Assembly (NCBI GenBank): GCA_964584815.1 | Contig: CAZPBO010000029.1 | Coordinates: forward strand, 1-26,888 | DNA from: CAZPBO01 sp964584815 | Lineage (GTDB): Bacteria > Planctomycetota > SKW154 | Length of the DNA: 26,888 nucleotides | Direction: 5' to 3' | In this document: positions 16,171 to 22,947 of the stretch, piece by piece | Layout of the letters: every line of letters starts with the position of its first letter | Position numbering within the stretch: the stretch's first letter is position 1 | Program-made: the position numbers and the translations under genes | The notes under the pieces: generated by a model | What the model was told of the DNA's origin: nothing | What the model saw: only the letters and a program-made list of their open reading frames with translations | Databases searched by the model: none

Positions 16171-16554
16171 ATGAGAAATGAGTGTCGGGTGGAGACGCGC
16201 AAGCGTCAGGTGGTTGTGCGCCACCTTGCGGCGAAGTTGATGGGCTGCCCCCCCACTTTGCTGAACGACCCCGACGCTGTCTCATCCGTTTTGGACCGCG
16301 TCACAAAAGTCGTTCAGATGACCTTTTTGCGGGGGGTAAGGCATCGCTTCTCGCCGCAGGGCGTTTCGGTGGTCTATCTGCTCGCCGAAAGTCACATCGC
16401 CGTTCACACCTGGCCCGAATGCGGAATGGTGGACATTGAGATTGTCACCTGCAACCCCGAAAGTGATGTGATGGCAGGGTTGCAGGAGGCGATGCGGCTT
16501 TTCGGTGCCACAAAATGTGACCACCGTGTCTGGGTCTTCACCCACGATTATTGA
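16171..16554 (+). CDS. speD: S-adenosylmethionine decarboxylase proenzyme
   Basis: Pyruvoyl enzyme that makes decarboxylated SAM, the aminopropyl donor for polyamines. AESHIAVHTWPE holds the self-cleavage site between E73 and S74 (which becomes the pyruvoyl group), with H79, W81 and E83; C94 follows in IVTC. VRHLAAKLMGC matches the N-terminal GRHL..E...C of the family. The length of 127 residues is normal for the small bacterial/archaeal type. Two positions differ from the usual pattern: FSPQGVSVV in place of GVSG, and Glu where Asp is common just before the catalytic Cys motif. A GGGAGGGG site precedes the ATG. The pairing with bpsA favours a true SAM decarboxylase over the related pyruvoyl arginine/ornithine decarboxylases. 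Confidence 0.88.
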   Translation: MRNECRVETRKRQVVVRHLAAKLMGCPPTLLNDPDAVSSVLDRVTKVVQMTFLRGVRHRFSPQGVSVVYLLAESHIAVHTWPECGMVDIEIVTCNPESDVMAGLQEAMRLFGATKCDHRVWVFTHDY

Positions 16555-16562
16555 CTCACCCT

Positions 16563-16620
16563 GCGACGCGCGTCGCGCGTTAGGAAAGCGCTGCATCCCG
16601 CCGCCTGAGCAACGCTCAGG
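16563..16620 (+). other. Palindrome and hairpin downstream of speD
   Basis: A perfect 14-base palindrome (GCGACGC/GCGTCGC, 16563-16576) is followed by a perfect 7-bp hairpin CCTGAGC-AAC-GCTCAGG (16604-16620). A short TTTT run follows only 9 bases later, so this is at best a weak terminator for the polyamine genes. The rest of this 189-base gap holds a candidate promoter and no gene that I can see. Confidence 0.35.
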
Positions 16621-16695
16621 ACAGCACACTTTTGTCTTCACATCTGTAAACCCACATCCTTCTGCTTATGTCTTAAGTAATGAGTAACTACTCCT

Positions 16696-16724
16696 TTGCA
16701 ATACACAGCCGATAAGCGTAAAAA
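16696..16724 (+). promoter_or_regulatory. Possible promoter of the secreted HEAT-like protein gene
   Basis: TTGCAA (-35), a 17-base spacer and TAAAAA (-10), 19 bases before the ATG at 16744. A moderate match. Confidence 0.4.
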
Positions 16725-16743
16725 TAAGGAGAGGTGGAGTCCG

Positions 16744-17859
16744 ATGCGCTTTTTGGTTGCCGCAACAGCGCTGCTCTGCTGCCTTGCGCTTTACGCACAG
16801 CAGGGATTCCGCGAACTGTTTCCCGTCAAAACCGACGCGGACAACAAGAAAATAACTTCTCCGAACGGCAAGCCGTTGAAGACCACAGGTCGCGGCGCCT
16901 GCAACTGGTTCATCTACCACGGTGCTCCAGAGACCAAAATCTACAAACCGCGCAAAGGAACACTGGTGGTTCTGTTTTTCTGGGGTGTGCGCAACCAAGA
17001 GGCTCTATCGTGCCTGCAGTTGCGGCTCTACATAAAGGAAGGTGAATCGTTTTACAAAATGTGCGACCTTGCAGGACCCGACTTAAGAGAGGCAAAAGAT
17101 GACCCCGGATACCGCATCTTCGCCTATCACAGCAGCGGCAAGCCGTTGATGGTGGAAGGATTTGGCAACGGATGTTATCTGCGCGTCTTTGAGTTGGGAG
17201 GAAAAACGCCACCTGTAAGACTGGATGCCGCAACGGAGAAGAAGTTGAATAAGTTGCTTGAGCGCCTGTGGGGGGATGAGTGGAGAAAGCGACGGAAAGC
17301 GGAGCGCGAACTGGCGAAAATCGCCTTAAAGGATGCCAAAGTTCTGCGTTTTCTGCAGAAGAGATATCAGGATGTGTGTGAGCCGTGGCGCAAGATTCCG
17401 CTTCTAAGGGTTCTCTGGCGGGCGTCGCGGAGCAGCGAAGAAGGAATAACAGTGGGGAGCGAGGGTGACCTACGGGCACATCTTGAGCGGCTGCTTCTGT
17501 GGGCGCTGAAGCGGGTCAGGAATGGTGGAGATGTGGAGCGTCACGCGCAACAGGCGATAGAGTGGGGTGTGGCGTTGGATGTGCGCCGCGGAATGGAACT
17601 TCTGCACCACCGCTATCCCGAAGCGCGACTGGCGGCTCTGAAATCCCTCGCACGCACAAAAGCCGACTTAAAAGCTGCACTAACGGCATACTGCGACCGC
17701 TCCTACCTCCTGCGACTTGAATCCATAAAAATCCTCGCCCGCTACCCCACAAACAAAGATGCCCGCGACGCACTGCACGAGTTAGCCGAAAACGACCCCA
17801 ACAAACGCGTCCGCCTCGCCGCAGAAGATGCACTTGATGTGGAGGGAAACGATGAATGA
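16744..17859 (+). CDS. Secreted HEAT-repeat-like protein
   Basis: Predicted exported protein of 371 residues; function unknown. The signal peptide is MRFLVAATALLCCLALYAQ. The N-terminal half (about 20-150) is beta-rich with Trp/Phe/Tyr-containing strands (LVVLFFWGVRNQEAL). The C-terminal half is made of helical pairs with a HEAT-like pattern, clearest at about 300-365: RLESIKILARYP, then ARDALHELAENDPNKRVRLAAEDAL. Such repeats usually bind proteins. ATG 16744 is chosen for the signal peptide and the AGGTGGAG site; the in-frame start at 16696 lies in the promoter region. The next gene starts 8 bases before its stop. Third-position base choice shifts from C-rich to G-rich and back inside this gene. 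Confidence 0.65.
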   Translation: MRFLVAATALLCCLALYAQQGFRELFPVKTDADNKKITSPNGKPLKTTGRGACNWFIYHGAPETKIYKPRKGTLVVLFFWGVRNQEALSCLQLRLYIKEGESFYKMCDLAGPDLREAKDDPGYRIFAYHSSGKPLMVEGFGNGCYLRVFELGGKTPPVRLDAATEKKLNKLLERLWGDEWRKRRKAERELAKIALKDAKVLRFLQKRYQDVCEPWRKIPLLRVLWRASRSSEEGITVGSEGDLRAHLERLLLWALKRVRNGGDVERHAQQAIEWGVALDVRRGMELLHHRYPEARLAALKSLARTKADLKAALTAYCDRSYLLRLESIKILARYPTNKDARDALHELAENDPNKRVRLAAEDALDVEGNDE

Positions 17860-18292
17860 ACAGGAAAAACAGGGTTTCAAAACGGCGGTCTACCGCTGCG
17901 GCAGCCTCGCGGATATGCCCGTTCGCGTGCCGGCTGACTCCTACACCCGCGTCTGCGCCTTCCTTGAAGGTAAAAATGACCTTGCCGAATTACAGAGGTT
18001 CCCGACACTACGCCGCTTCCTTCACCACATAGAAGCACTGGTTGATGTCTGCAAGCGATTCGGTTTTGGATGGCAGAAGGCGGCGGAGCAGGTGGGGCTC
18101 GGCGCCGTTGTGGACTACTTCGTTCTGCGTTTCTGCGAAATAGAGTTGTTTGAAGCACAACGCAAGGCACAAGGCACTCGGCTCGCCGCGATGCTGCGTG
18201 TCTATTCGGTGATAGCCGAAACCGCAAGGCGGCTTGAGAACCGCGCCATCACCGAAGCCGTCCGCATTGATATGCTCGGACGCGGCGCATAA
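17852..18292 (+). CDS. Hypothetical protein, helical, cytoplasmic
   Basis: I do not recognise this 146-residue protein. It has no signal peptide or membrane segment and appears mostly alpha-helical from about residue 35 (LQRFPTLRRFLHHIEALVDV), with Arg/Lys-rich faces. It starts at ATG 17852, overlapping the HEAT-like gene by 8 bases, with GGAGGG upstream, so translation is probably coupled. An upstream in-frame start at 17828 is less likely because the ribosome site would fall inside it. A terminator follows its stop. Being cytoplasmic, it does not obviously share the role of its exported partner. Confidence 0.6.
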   Translation: MNEQEKQGFKTAVYRCGSLADMPVRVPADSYTRVCAFLEGKNDLAELQRFPTLRRFLHHIEALVDVCKRFGFGWQKAAEQVGLGAVVDYFVLRFCEIELFEAQRKAQGTRLAAMLRVYSVIAETARRLENRAITEAVRIDMLGRGA

Positions 18293-18295
18293 AAA

Positions 18296-18329
18296 AGCCC
18301 GACGGCTGCCCACACGCAACCATCGGGCT
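18296..18329. terminator. Bidirectional terminator between convergent genes
   Basis: AGCCCGA (18296-18302) pairs with TCGGGCT (18323-18329), and the inner GGTTGC/GCAGCC pairing extends the stem to about 14 pairs with two wobbles around a six-base loop. On the minus strand six T follow, ending the EF-hand transcript; on the plus strand it starts 4 bases after the stop of the 17852 gene. Confidence 0.75.
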
Positions 18330-18350
18330 ATTCTATTCATTCCAACGGAA

Positions 18351-19184
18351 CTATTTCGGCTCCTCTGGTGCTGGCGCGGCTCCTGGAGGCGGCGCGGGCT
18401 TTTCCGGCGCCGGTCTACCCGGCACGGGCATAATTCCGCGTTTTCTGTGCCTCAAGCCGCCTCTCCGCCCAAATTTCGCCCTCATCCACATTCCAAACGC
18501 GCCCATCGCGCGCCTCTCTCCCTCGCTCAACTTCCCGTCTCCATCTGTGTCAAACACCTTCTTCGCCAACTCTTCCGCCTTCTCCCGCGCCTTCTCTCGC
18601 TTCTCCCTAAAAGCCTCATGCATCGCCTTCTTCTCTTCATCACTCAACTTACCATCACCATCCTTATCAAACTTCTCAAACATCTTCTTACGCATCTCCT
18701 CCAGACGCTTGCGGCGCTCTTCCATCAACTTCCTCCGTCTCTCCCGCATCACCTTCCTCATCGCCTCCTTCTCTTCATCGCTCAACTTACCATCACCGTC
18801 CTTGTCAAACTCCCCGAGCATCTTCTCAAGGGCTTTCTGTCTGCGCTCTTCCAAAATTTTCTTCACCTCCTCTCTTACTTTTGCCAGTTCCTCATCGGAG
18901 AGTTTGCCATCCTTGTTTGCGTCAAACTTCTCCATAAATTTTTTGAAAGTGGCTTTGAGCGCCGCCACCCTCTCCTCCTTTGACAACTTACCATCGCCAT
19001 CCTTGTCAAACTTCTTCACCAACTCCTCAGGCAGTCGCGGCAACCCCACACCTACCCTGCCCATAACGGGTGGCGCCAGCCTCATACCTTTCTTTGGCGG
19101 TGCAGGCGGACCAGGCGGTCTCTTCTCCTGACCATAGACCGATAAGCAGAGCGCAAAAACGCCCAGCACAACAAGAAAACGCAT
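18351..19184 (-). CDS. Secreted five-EF-hand protein
   Basis: Predicted exported calcium-binding protein of 277 residues; function unknown. A signal peptide (MRFLVVLGVFALCLSVYG) and a Pro/Gly-rich stretch precede five canonical EF-hand loops at residues 60-71, 88-99, 127-138, 173-184 and 212-223, nearly all of the form D.DGDGKLS.EE. Long Arg/Lys/Glu-rich helices separate the loops. The tail from about 250 is Pro/Ala-rich. Loops three and four are also nearly identical at DNA level (around 18631-18670 and 18771-18810), pointing to recent internal duplication. A GGAGGTT site precedes ATG 19184. The leader shares a 12-base motif with the EF-hand gene at 4849-5526, suggesting common control of the two. 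Confidence 0.78.
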   Translation of the reverse strand: MRFLVVLGVFALCLSVYGQEKRPPGPPAPPKKGMRLAPPVMGRVGVGLPRLPEELVKKFDKDGDGKLSKEERVAALKATFKKFMEKFDANKDGKLSDEELAKVREEVKKILEERRQKALEKMLGEFDKDGDGKLSDEEKEAMRKVMRERRRKLMEERRKRLEEMRKKMFEKFDKDGDGKLSDEEKKAMHEAFREKREKAREKAEELAKKVFDTDGDGKLSEGERRAMGAFGMWMRAKFGRRGGLRHRKRGIMPVPGRPAPEKPAPPPGAAPAPEEPK

Positions 19185-19212
19185 AACAGAACCTCCAAAA
19201 CGGTTGTGGAAA

Positions 19213-19224
19213 TAAACGCCGATT
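19213..19224 (-). promoter_or_regulatory. Shared 12-base leader motif, copy 2 (five-EF-hand gene)
   Basis: AATCGGCGTTTA on the minus strand, 28 bases upstream of the start and followed by TTTTGGAGG, as in copy 1 at 5559-5570. CATAAT just before it could serve as a -10 element, but no good -35 is visible. Confidence 0.4.
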
Positions 19225-19266
19225 ATGCTTTAAGGTTGCGCCCATCTTAATAAATCTTCCTTCATC

Positions 19267-19295
19267 TTGCCTGCCGTATCCTCTGCCGCTATATT
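19267..19295 (+). promoter_or_regulatory. Promoter of the DUF3450/ExbB gene pair
   Basis: TTGCCT (-35), a 17-base spacer and TATATT (-10), 18 bases before ATG 19314. It lies in a 129-base divergent gap shared with the minus-strand EF-hand gene. Confidence 0.55.
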
Positions 19296-19313
19296 AGACG
19301 AAGGGAGAAGTCT

Positions 19314-20024
19314 ATGCGTCACGCGTTGTTTTTCCTCATCATTGTATGCGGTTTTGTTTGTGGGGACGAGGCAGAGCAGTTGCGCAACCTCGCCCGTCGC
19401 CTCCACAACCTCCGCAGACAATGCGAGACAAAAAGACGCCAATTGCTTCAACACATCAACCGCGTCCAACAGGAGGTCAACACAAAAAAACGCCTCCTTT
19501 CATCAATCAGAAAAGAGTTGGCTAAGGTTAGAGAATCCATAGCGAAGGAGGAGAAAGAACTACAGGACTTGAAAGCCCGCAAGGATACACTGGTTAAAGA
19601 GGAGCGGGCGTTTTATGAGCGTCTGGAGGCGGCACGGAGGCGCTTCAACGAAGCCGTTGTCTCATCCATCCCTTTCAAGCGGGCGGAGCGCACGATTGTC
19701 CCCAAAAAGAGCCTCCCCCACCTCTTTGATGCCGTTGTGGAAGCGCACTTAAACGACATCTCCCACGCCTGCTCGGTGGAAGCCTACCGTGACATACTGC
19801 GGGTTGAAAAACGGTGTCTGCGTGGATATATGGTGCGGATTGGACTTGTGGGGATGGCTTTTGCGGGCGACGGAGGGGAGGCGGCGATATGGACACGCTC
19901 GGGTTGGAAAGTGAGTCGTGATGTGCACCTTTGGCGCGCCATCAGGCGCCTTGCGGAGCAATCCCTCAAACGCGCCGTTCCCCAAATCGTCCCCGCTCCT
20001 CTCCCCTCGGAGGCGTTCAAATGA
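19314..20024 (+). CDS. DUF3450-like periplasmic coiled-coil protein
   Basis: Predicted exported protein of 236 residues resembling DUF3450, a family found next to TonB/ExbB-type energisers. A signal peptide (MRHALFFLIIVCGFVCG) is followed by a long coiled coil (about 20-110, rich in Lys, Glu, Arg, Leu). A globular C-terminal domain with RGYMVRIGLVGMAFAGD corresponds to the family's LR.GR.A..... strand. A matching block (QVLRVGRIARLWMTQDG) is present in the downstream gene, so the two are paralogues. A GGGAGAAG site precedes the ATG. Its stop overlaps the next start by 4 bases (ATGA), so the two proteins are probably made together and may pair through their coiled coils. Confidence 0.65.
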   Translation: MRHALFFLIIVCGFVCGDEAEQLRNLARRLHNLRRQCETKRRQLLQHINRVQQEVNTKKRLLSSIRKELAKVRESIAKEEKELQDLKARKDTLVKEERAFYERLEAARRRFNEAVVSSIPFKRAERTIVPKKSLPHLFDAVVEAHLNDISHACSVEAYRDILRVEKRCLRGYMVRIGLVGMAFAGDGGEAAIWTRSGWKVSRDVHLWRAIRRLAEQSLKRAVPQIVPAPLPSEAFK

Positions 20025-21268
20025 GATGTCTTCTCATCCTCGCCGTTGTGCTGCCGACATTGCTTGCCGCACAAGCACGGGAATCGCCGGCGGCAAAACG
20101 CCTCCGCGATGAGATAAAACGCACTCAGGAAACATTCGCCAAAATCTTTGCCCGCCTTGATGCAAAGAAACAAAAACTCCTTGCGCAGAAAAAGGAGTTG
20201 GAGGAGACGGCGAAACTTCTGCGCAAGGAACTTGACGAGGCTGCAGCACACCTGCGAACACTGCAGCAGCAGAAGGAAAAGTTAACAGAAGAGGTCAACT
20301 GTAAGGAAAAGATGCTTAAGGAGATAAAAGCGAGTATTGAGCGTGTCTGGGCGGCGGTCAGGGAAGCATCACAGGCGGTTTTCCCTGTTGATATGGGAAA
20401 GAAGGGGGGTCTGGCGTCGTTGCTTGATGCGCTGTGGAAGATTTGGTGTGCGGGAACAAAGGCGCGGGTAGTGAAGGAGAAGGTGATATGCAGCGACGGG
20501 GTGGCAAGAGAAGCACAGGTTTTAAGGGTTGGGCGGATAGCGCGGTTGTGGATGACCCAAGACGGCAGGGTGGGAATCGGCGCTATCTCGCCGGAAAGCC
20601 CCATCCGCTGGGAGGATGTGGAGGTTGAGGGGGAACTTGCCGAGCAGGTAAGGAATGCGTTTGAAGCACTTGAGCGGGCAGATAAGGTGATTTTTGTGCC
20701 TGTAGATGCATCAGGACGGGTGACGGTTCGGGGGCTTATAGGGCAGATAGGGCTGTGGGAGCAGTTACGGCGGGGTGGTGTGGTGATGTTTCCTATAGGT
20801 CTTGTGGGGATTGTGGGGATTATTCTGTGCGTGGTGGTGGGTCTGCGTCTGCGGAGGCGGCGTTTGGATGAGGGGATGGAGCGTTTGAGGCGTCGTCTTG
20901 AGATGTTTAAGGGAGCGGGGAGTGCCAAGATGCACGAGGTTTTGAGCGAGGCGGTGGATGAGGAGTTGGTGCGGTTTGAAAGGGGATTGGGAGCGGTGGG
21001 GGTGTGTGCGGCAGTGGCGCCGCTTCTGGGGCTTCTGGGGACAGTTGTGGGGATGATAAGGACATTTGAGACGATAGCGGCTTTTGGTGCGCAGGATGCG
21101 CGGTTGCTGGCGGGCGGGATACGGGAGGCGCTGATAACAACAGAAGCAGGTCTTGTGGTGGCGATACCGTTGCTTCTGCTGCACGCACTTTTAAGGGGGC
21201 GGGCAGAATCGCTGGCGGAAAAACTCCGCGAGCGTGGCGAGCACCTGATACAGAAGATATGCCTATGA
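20021..21268 (+). CDS. DUF3450-like coiled coil fused to MotA/TolQ/ExbB proton channel (TtpC-like)
   Basis: Predicted inner-membrane proton-channel subunit of 415 residues with a large periplasmic N-terminal part. A signal peptide (about 1-17) is followed by a coiled coil (about 25-110), a DUF3450-like domain (about 130-240; QVLRVGRIARL at 166-176) and a first membrane segment (about 254-275). A cytoplasmic stretch leads to the conserved TolQ/ExbB region, where APLLGLLGTVVGMIRTFE (about 333-350) and TTEAGLVVAIPLLLLH (about 373-388) form the two channel helices. The layout fits TtpC-type ExbB proteins. ATG 20021 is used because CGGAGG lies upstream and the signal peptide starts there. No exbD or tonB gene follows; the gene instead ends tail-to-tail with a methyltransferase remnant. 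Confidence 0.78.
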   Translation: MRCLLILAVVLPTLLAAQARESPAAKRLRDEIKRTQETFAKIFARLDAKKQKLLAQKKELEETAKLLRKELDEAAAHLRTLQQQKEKLTEEVNCKEKMLKEIKASIERVWAAVREASQAVFPVDMGKKGGLASLLDALWKIWCAGTKARVVKEKVICSDGVAREAQVLRVGRIARLWMTQDGRVGIGAISPESPIRWEDVEVEGELAEQVRNAFEALERADKVIFVPVDASGRVTVRGLIGQIGLWEQLRRGGVVMFPIGLVGIVGIILCVVVGLRLRRRRLDEGMERLRRRLEMFKGAGSAKMHEVLSEAVDEELVRFERGLGAVGVCAAVAPLLGLLGTVVGMIRTFETIAAFGAQDARLLAGGIREALITTEAGLVVAIPLLLLHALLRGRAESLAEKLRERGEHLIQKICL

Positions 21269-21658
21269 CTTTTGCAGGCGCCTGTGCGGGTTCCTTTTTG
21301 CTCCGTTCCGCTGTCTTTCAGCGAGCAATGGCAGTTGATGCGCTTTCCCATACTTGGTAGAGGATTCGTTTCTCTGTTCAATCTGCTGCAAGCGCTTTCG
21401 GGTTATTTCCACATACTCAGGGTTGATGTCTATGGCGATAAAACGGCGTTGGAGCCTTTTTGCCGCTATCGCCGTCGTTCCGCTTCCGACGAACGGGTCA
21501 AGCACAACCGCCTCTTCCGAAAAAGTCGTCAACGATATGATATACTCGCACAGCGCAAGCGGAATGAGCGTGTGTATGGGTGCCGCTTGCAACATCGCTT
21601 CGCTACAAGCAGCGGAAAATTTCCCACAGAATTTTGGACTTGACAGTGCAAGCAGGCA
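21263..21658 (-). pseudogene. C-terminal remnant of a DNA N4/N6-methyltransferase
   Basis: The open frame encodes the C-terminal part of a type II-like DNA methyltransferase (N6_N4_Mtase family). HTLIPLALCEYIISL resembles the HP..FP..L...I block, and VVLDPFVGSGTTAIAAKRL with FIAIDINPEY is the SAM-binding motif I region of the beta-type order. The catalytic motif IV (D/N/S-PPY), which should lie upstream, is absent: the frame meets a stop at 21659-21661, and intact rsfS begins immediately beyond. The first ATG (21595) has no ribosome site. It therefore looks like a 5'-truncated pseudogene, though a small expressed remnant cannot be excluded. Its 3' end overlaps the ExbB-like gene by 6 bases. 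Confidence 0.65.
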
Positions 21659-21664
21659 TCAAAG

Positions 21665-22015
21665 TCAGCGCCATTTGATGCGGCGGGCATCCCCCCACAG
21701 CATCTCCAAATCGTAGAACTCCCGCGTCTCCTCAAGGAAGATGTGAACCACCACATCTGTGAAGTCAAGCAGAATCCACGAGGCGTCGTCCAGTCCTTCA
21801 ACCCCCATCGGCGCGATGCCCGCCTTGTCAAGTTCTGCTTCAATTTCACGCGCTATTGAGCGGGCGTGGAGACGGCTTGTAGCGGATGCGATAACAAAGT
21901 AGTCTGACAAGTCAAAGACGCGTTTGACATTGAGGACGACGATGTTGTCGGCTTTCATACGGTTTGCAATGCGGGCGCATTTAAGCGCAATCCGACGCGG
22001 TGTCAGTTTGCTCAC
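21665..22015 (-). CDS. rsfS: Ribosomal silencing factor RsfS
   Basis: Binds ribosomal protein uL14 and blocks joining of the ribosomal subunits when nutrients are short; cytoplasmic. The 116-residue protein shows the family signatures: DNIVVLNVKRVFDLSDYFVIASATS, of which the core is DLSDYFVIASATS; GVEGLDDASWILLDF; and VVVHIFLEETREFYDLEMLWGDA. Length is normal. The start is GTG 22015 with a strong GAGGAGG site, lying inside the 3' end of the membrane methyltransferase-like gene (35-base overlap), so the two are coupled. The usual nadD partner is not present here. Confidence 0.93.
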   Translation of the reverse strand: MSKLTPRRIALKCARIANRMKADNIVVLNVKRVFDLSDYFVIASATSRLHARSIAREIEAELDKAGIAPMGVEGLDDASWILLDFTDVVVHIFLEETREFYDLEMLWGDARRIKWR

Positions 22016-22724
22016 GGCTCGCCTCCTCGGCTATGCGGAACATAAACCACAAAAGAATACCCGCAACCAAAGTTGGTAGGAAAGGTTTTGTGGAAAGGAG
22101 TGCGGTCGGGTTGCCAGCAACAGGGGATGCGGTTATGGAAAGATACGCGGCTTTTGCCAGCCACAACTTGCCACCACCCCACAGATACACACCCCAGAGA
22201 AAGGTGACCCATTGGGCGGTGCCGACAAAGCGTGTGAAGACGCGGTTCTGGAGTGCCAACTGGAACGACCAGCGGATGCGGAAACCGCCGTTCTTAATCG
22301 CAGAAAGAACAGATGGAAGCAGGCGGTTAGGGACACGGGCGCAGTAGTCGCGATAAGCGTCGCCGTGGATGCGCAAAAGGTCGCGTTCTTCGCGTTTTAT
22401 CTGCTGACGGTAGAAGATGGTCTGGATAACACCATATGCTGCTGCCGCAAGCGCTACCTGCAACTTAAGCGGATTTGCAGCAAGAAATATGCCCACATCC
22501 GACAGAAGCGTGCCAAAATAGAACGGATTGCGACACCAGGCGTATGGACCGTCTGTTATCAGGCGCCGCTTCTTCACCAAAACCCCATAAGTGAGGGTAT
22601 TTATCAACCATCCGACAAGTATGAAAGGAAGACCTGCAAGCAGAAAAGGGGGTGTAGGCGCAGCAAGAACAAAGAGTATCAGGATAGCGATTCTACGGGC
22701 GCGGGAGCGTTGACGGCGCAACAT
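21981..22724 (-). CDS. Isoprenylcysteine/phospholipid methyltransferase-like membrane protein
   Basis: Predicted multi-pass inner-membrane protein of 247 residues of the ICMT/PEMT superfamily, which transfers methyl groups from SAM to lipid-like substrates. Signature blocks are LITDGPYAWCRNPFYFGTLL (about 56-75) and EERDLLRIHGDAYRDYCARV (about 117-136) with the conserved Glu and Tyr. N-terminal hydrophobic segments (about 12-50) and further segments at about 165-235 extend beyond the core domain. The true substrate is unknown; in bacteria these proteins are often unassigned. The ATG follows AAGGGGA, and a good promoter lies at 22749-22776. rsfS starts inside its 3' end. Confidence 0.75.
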   Translation of the reverse strand: MLRRQRSRARRIAILILFVLAAPTPPFLLAGLPFILVGWLINTLTYGVLVKKRRLITDGPYAWCRNPFYFGTLLSDVGIFLAANPLKLQVALAAAAYGVIQTIFYRQQIKREERDLLRIHGDAYRDYCARVPNRLLPSVLSAIKNGGFRIRWSFQLALQNRVFTRFVGTAQWVTFLWGVYLWGGGKLWLAKAAYLSITASPVAGNPTALLSTKPFLPTLVAGILLWFMFRIAEEASREQTDTASDCA

Positions 22725-22748
22725 ACCATTCCCCTTTTTTGTGGCTAC

Positions 22749-22776
22749 ATCATAACCGCGCCCAAGGCAAGGTCAA
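22749..22776 (-). promoter_or_regulatory. Sigma70-type promoter of ICMT-like gene and rsfS
   Basis: On the minus strand TTGACC (-35), a 16-base spacer and TATGAT (-10), 25 bases before the ATG at 22724. It starts immediately after the stop of the 52-residue lipoprotein gene, and I see no terminator hairpin between them. Confidence 0.6.
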
Positions 22777-22778
22777 CC

Positions 22779-22937
22779 TCAATCCCCAAGAGTCTCCTTC
22801 CACTCGCTTTTTGTGGTCTCCTGATGCTCCTCAATCGTGACCGACTTCTGTTTCGGCTCCTGGGGTGGGATGGTGTAGCAGCCGCTCACCAAGCCGAAGA
22901 CTGCTCCGAAAAGAAGTGCAAGCAGAAGACGCAGCAT
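22779..22937 (-). CDS. 52-residue mini-lipoprotein
   Basis: Predicted lipoprotein of 52 residues; function unknown. A signal peptide with lipobox (GLVSGC, Cys20) leaves only a 33-residue charged mature chain, rich in Glu, Lys, Gln and Thr. AGGAGG precedes ATG 22937, a strong start; longer in-frame readings to 23111 overlap the upstream gene and lack a signal peptide at their N-terminus. It starts 10 bases after the stop of the FlgT-like gene and is the last gene of the rpoA-linked lipoprotein run. It shares a short QET motif (EEHQETT) with the 43-residue lipoprotein upstream (RQYQETV). Confidence 0.65.
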   Translation of the reverse strand: MLRLLLALLFGAVFGLVSGCYTIPPQEPKQKSVTIEEHQETTKSEWKETLGD

Positions 22938-22947
22938 AACTTGCCTC

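Noticed and set aside
16555..16743. Possible tRNA or small RNA gene in the 189-base gap after speD
   Set aside because: No GGTTCRANNCC arm or cloverleaf pairing was seen; only a palindrome, a hairpin and a candidate promoter.
18234..18983. 249-codon open frame on the plus strand opposite the five-EF-hand gene
   Set aside because: It is the antisense of repeated EF-hand codons, giving Leu/Pro/Ser-rich sequence without a ribosome site.
20125..21381. 418-codon open frame on the minus strand antisense to the ExbB-like gene
   Set aside because: Its translation is low-complexity (Ser/Thr/Arg/Pro-rich) with no domain, and the plus-strand frame encodes clear ExbB motifs; the opposite frame is open because of the G-rich coding strand.
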